64,000 bases of DNA. Source: JAUIBE01 sp035267185. Its GTDB lineage: Bacteria; Pseudomonadota; Gammaproteobacteria; Xanthomonadales; SZUA-36. The stretch lies in the NCBI GenBank assembly GCA_035267185.1, contig DATFLY010000097.1:1-64000 (forward strand), in the 5' to 3' direction. How positions within the stretch are numbered: the stretch's first letter is position 1; every line of letters begins with the position of its first letter. The notes below the pieces were generated by a model. That model saw nothing but the letters and a program-made list of their open reading frames with translations. It had not been told where the DNA came from and did not search any database. This document shows, one piece after another, positions 60,993 to 64,000 of the stretch. A program made the translations under genes and the position numbers.

Positions 60993-63101
60993 ATGCGAAA
61001 CGTCCAAGTCTGTTTTATGTTGGCTGTCGCCCTGATGGTTTCAGTCGCATGTTCAAACGACCAACCCGCCGAGACCACAAGCCAGGTCACGCCAGGGCCA
61101 GCCCCGGAAGCGGTGACAGAGCCTTCGGCCAGCCCTCCGATGCTTCGATCAGGTGTGGATATCGATGCACTGGATCCGGAAACCAGCGCGGTTGATAATT
61201 TTTACCAGTATGTGAACGGCGGCTGGCTGGACAGCACACCGATTCCATCGATCTATTCCGGATATACCGTTTATCACCAGGTCAACGAGGAGGCTGAAGA
61301 AGCGCTCCGTGAAATTATCGAAGAGGCCGCCAACAATCCGGGGGAAGCAGGGACCGAACGACAGCAGGTTGGCGATATCTACAGCAGCTGGATGGATGAG
61401 GCCACCATTGATTCCCTGGGCATTGAGCCAGTACGGGAAGAACTGGACCTTGTCGAATCCATCAGCGATACGAAGTCACTAGCTTCGGTCATGGGCCAAC
61501 TGAAAAGGCTGGGCATTACAGTGCCGTTCACGTTTGCGGTGATTCCGGATCTACGGGATTCGAGCCGTTATGCCGGCTGGATCTGGCAATCCGGCCTGAC
61601 GCTGCCTGACCGCGATTACTACCTTGAACTCGAAAATGAGAATTTTGCCGAGGCTCGTGACAAGCTTCCGGCCTATATGGCGGGCATGCTGCGAAGAGCA
61701 GGCTGGGATGGAGAACAGGCTGAAACTGATGCGGCCAGTATTTTTGCGCTCGAAACACAGTTGGCCGAATACCAGTGGGATGCTGTCGACAATCGTGATC
61801 CTGAGAAAATTTTTAACCCTTACCAGGTCAGCGAACTGGCAAGCCTTGGTCCAAATCTGGATTGGGGCAATCTGAGAACCGCGTTGGGAATAGAGGATCA
61901 GGAACAACTGATCATTGAGCAGCCAAGCTACTTTGAGGGTTTGGACAGCATGATTGCCTCTGTTCCGATCGAACAGTGGAAAGCCTACCTGACGTTTCGG
62001 GTTCTCGATCGTCGCGGCCTCCACCTTGACGCAGAAACAGCCGCTGTGCGGTTTGACTACCGCAACCGGGTGCTGGGGGGTCAGCAGGAACAGCAGCCAA
62101 GATGGAAACTGGGTGTTGCGATGGTCAATGGAATGGTCGGCGAGGCCGTGGGCAAACTTTACGTCGAAGAATATTTTCCACCCGAAGCAAAACAGCGGAT
62201 GGAACAGATGGTGGACAACATCATTGCAACGCTTGACGATGACCTGGATGACCTGGCGTGGATGAGCCCGGAGACTCGCGAAAAGGCGCAGGAGAAACTT
62301 GCCAAATTTACACCGAAAATCGGCTACCCGGATGTATGGAAAGATTATTCAGACCTGACCATTGTCTCCGGCGATCACATGGGTAACATTCGTCGCAGCA
62401 CCATCTGGGATCATGATCGTGACCTGAACAAACTCGCCGGGCCTGTTGACAAGACCGAATGGCAAATGACGCCACAGACCGTCAATGCCTATTACGATCC
62501 AACCAAGAACGAAATTGTTTTCCCGGCAGCGCGGCTTCAACCCCCGTTTTTCCAGCTTGATGCCGATGATGCCATCAATTATGGCGCGGTCGGCGGCGTT
62601 ATAGGACACGAGATCAGTCATGGTTTCGACGACTCCGGAAGCAAATTTGATGGTGACGGCAACCTTGAGAACTGGTGGACGGATGAAGATCGGGCCGCCT
62701 TCGAGGAACGCACCACTGTTCTTGTTGACCAGTATGCAGGCTTCGAACCCGTGGAAGGCATGAACGTTAATGGTGAACTCACCCTGGGTGAGAACATCGG
62801 TGACCTATCCGGAGTTGCAATGGCCTATCGAGCCTACATTCGCAGCCTCAATGGCGAGGAGCCGCCCGTGATCGATGGATTTACAGGCCCGCAGCGGTTT
62901 TTCATCGGTTATGCGATGTCACGCAAGGGCAAGTACCAGGAAGAAGCTGAAATCAGTCGTCTTGCCTCAGATCCACACTCCCCCCTGGAGTACCGGGTCA
63001 ATGGTGTATACCCGAATATTGACGCATTTCATGAAGCATTTGGCACCCAGGAGGGCGACGGTATGTGGCTCTCGCCCGAAGACCGGGTCAGAATCTGGTA
63101 G
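60993..63101 (+). CDS. M13 family lipoprotein metallopeptidase (neprilysin-like)
   Basis: A lipoprotein signal (lipobox VSVAC, C20), then the M13 architecture. DNFYQYVNGGWL opens the N-terminal domain. The C-terminal catalytic domain has the zinc motif VIGHEISHGFDDSG (H539, E540, H543), third ligand E600 in GENIGDLSG, and the end VNGVYPNIDAFHEAFG. It is 702 aa. It degrades peptides at the cell envelope. ATG 60993 follows GAGGAA; the frame is open to 60924. Confidence 0.92.
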   Translation: MRNVQVCFMLAVALMVSVACSNDQPAETTSQVTPGPAPEAVTEPSASPPMLRSGVDIDALDPETSAVDNFYQYVNGGWLDSTPIPSIYSGYTVYHQVNEEAEEALREIIEEAANNPGEAGTERQQVGDIYSSWMDEATIDSLGIEPVREELDLVESISDTKSLASVMGQLKRLGITVPFTFAVIPDLRDSSRYAGWIWQSGLTLPDRDYYLELENENFAEARDKLPAYMAGMLRRAGWDGEQAETDAASIFALETQLAEYQWDAVDNRDPEKIFNPYQVSELASLGPNLDWGNLRTALGIEDQEQLIIEQPSYFEGLDSMIASVPIEQWKAYLTFRVLDRRGLHLDAETAAVRFDYRNRVLGGQQEQQPRWKLGVAMVNGMVGEAVGKLYVEEYFPPEAKQRMEQMVDNIIATLDDDLDDLAWMSPETREKAQEKLAKFTPKIGYPDVWKDYSDLTIVSGDHMGNIRRSTIWDHDRDLNKLAGPVDKTEWQMTPQTVNAYYDPTKNEIVFPAARLQPPFFQLDADDAINYGAVGGVIGHEISHGFDDSGSKFDGDGNLENWWTDEDRAAFEERTTVLVDQYAGFEPVEGMNVNGELTLGENIGDLSGVAMAYRAYIRSLNGEEPPVIDGFTGPQRFFIGYAMSRKGKYQEEAEISRLASDPHSPLEYRVNGVYPNIDAFHEAFGTQEGDGMWLSPEDRVRIW

Positions 63102-63114
63102 TACGCACGCCACA

Positions 63115-64000
63115 TGAACATGGCTGAAAGATTTGCCCTTGATGACCTGGCGGGCCATAACCTGCCGGATGGAACGATACTTGCGCGCAACCGACGAACT
63201 GGCGCACAGATGGTGCTGCCGGCCGAGGTCTTCAATGCAATTTCATACTGCGATGCATTTCGCACAATGGAAGAGCACATTTCCAGCCTTGCCGGACCGG
63301 CTGCCGGTGGACGCGAGGGTGAAATCCGACAAATCCTGCAAACCGTTGTAAACGGCGGCCTGATGCTTTCGGCCAGTGCAATCTGTGATTCGCTCCAACC
63401 AGCGGATCCTGCAGTGCAGGACCAGAATCCGGTCGTGGCAATCATAACCTGTGAGCGCCCGGGGGCGCTGGCACGCCTGCTCCAGTCCATGCGGCTGCGG
63501 TGTCACCTCGAAGGCATTCACCGCGTGTTTGTTGTCGACGACTCACGTGACCCCGAACAGGTGGAAGCCAACCGAAAAATCATTCTGGAAGCTCGTGATT
63601 CACTCATTTCCGATGGTCTGAGCGAGATCAGTCATTTCTCGCCCGACAAAGCCAAAGCCCTGGTGAACGCCCTGGTAGCGAGCCTTCCTCAACACGAACA
63701 GGGCATCCGATTCCTGCTTGACCGTGAGGGCCGAACCAATGAGGTCACGACAGGTATAACCCGAAACCTTGCTCAGTTACTGGCGGTTGGCAGGCCGCTC
63801 CTGGTTTTTGACGACGACGTCTTGTGTGATGTCCTTGAACCGCCGAATAAATCACCGGGTATTGAGTTTTCGGCAACCCAGCGGGAATGTCGCATCTTTG
63901 AATCAGATTCGGACTGGCAAAATGCTGCCGCGCAGACAAATACCTGTCCGATTCAGCAACACATGCAGGTCCTTGGCAGAAAGCTTCCCGATTGTCTTGG
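63115..64000 (+). CDS. family-2-like glycosyltransferase, N-terminal part (cut by window edge)
   Basis: An open frame starts at ATG 63115 and continues past the window end (295 codons visible). Residues about 1-90 (NLPDGTILARNRRTGAQMVL, then a helix pair ending VNGGLMLS) look like a small PqqD-like winged segment. From about 107, VVAIITCERPGALARLLQSM and VFVVDDSRD resemble the nucleotide-sugar fold of GT-A enzymes, and LLVFDDDVLCD looks like the DXD metal site. A glycosyltransferase with an N-terminal recognition domain is my reading; the acceptor is unknown. Confidence 0.55.

Overview
The window reads as ordinary chromosome of a mid-GC gammaproteobacterium. Supporting features are an E. coli-type bifunctional hisB, bioC beside comF, ubiA, zapE, tatD, acpH, a Tat-type sulfite dehydrogenase, many DUF885/M13/M20 peptidases with a POT peptide transporter, and a secreted protein carrying paired Trp/Gly-rich C-terminal repeats. 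A marine or sediment lineage near Wenzhouxiangellaceae, Woeseiaceae or Xanthomonadales is a reasonable guess, but the window has no 16S rRNA to prove it. Gene density is high, many stops and starts overlap, and I see no insertion sequence, prophage, CRISPR array or rRNA operon.

Layout. 1-600: a tRNA-Arg(CCG) on the minus strand, its terminator, and a truncated upstream copy of the tRNA 3' end. 603-5290: membrane-anchored cytochrome c, lipoprotein nuclease, acpH, an alpha/beta hydrolase and zapE. 5287-6143: a gene-free stretch packed with inverted repeats, including a 163-nt element closed by a 22-bp imperfect stem. 6144-12460: bioC, comF, ubiA, tatD, an acyl desaturase and a YadG/YadH-type ABC exporter. 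12611-19586: a TAP-like secreted hydrolase coupled to a NatA/NatB-type ABC pair, then peroxiredoxin, amidohydrolase, a double-CDGSH protein and queD. 19593-25692: minus-strand genes ending in a hydroxyproline catabolism set (epimerase, D-amino-acid dehydrogenase-like protein, GntR regulator, DapA-like deaminase) and a DUF885/DUF4399 pair.

26829-34250: a complete, tightly coupled histidine operon headed by a TrpR-family repressor (trpR-like, hisG, D, C, B, H, A, F, I/E). A perfect palindrome sits at the probable start of transcription, so control by a repressor rather than by a leader peptide is likely. 34241-42412: an uncharacterised hydrolase-like pair, mtfA with a membrane partner, a cupin, a MarR-GNAT fusion regulator followed by an ArsI/CadI-like glyoxalase, a DUF885 lipoprotein and a POT transporter. 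42582-52157: M20 peptidase, a SorAB-like sulfite dehydrogenase set, a secreted SRPBCC protein, a fasciclin protein, a Kef-type antiporter, an orphan egtD, a CDF metal exporter and ilvE.

52334-56774 is the most unusual part. A near-consensus sigma-54 promoter drives a roughly 270-nt structured non-coding RNA with a clean intrinsic terminator. It is followed by a BTAD/winged-helix-alpha/beta-hydrolase fusion and a secreted, very divergent subtilase-like protein with two C-terminal repeats. 56880-64000: NYN-LOTUS nuclease, dienelactone hydrolase, a conserved small protein, periplasmic cyclophilin, aldo/keto reductase, an M13 lipoprotein peptidase and, cut by the window edge, a family-2-like glycosyltransferase with a possible PqqD-like N-terminal segment.
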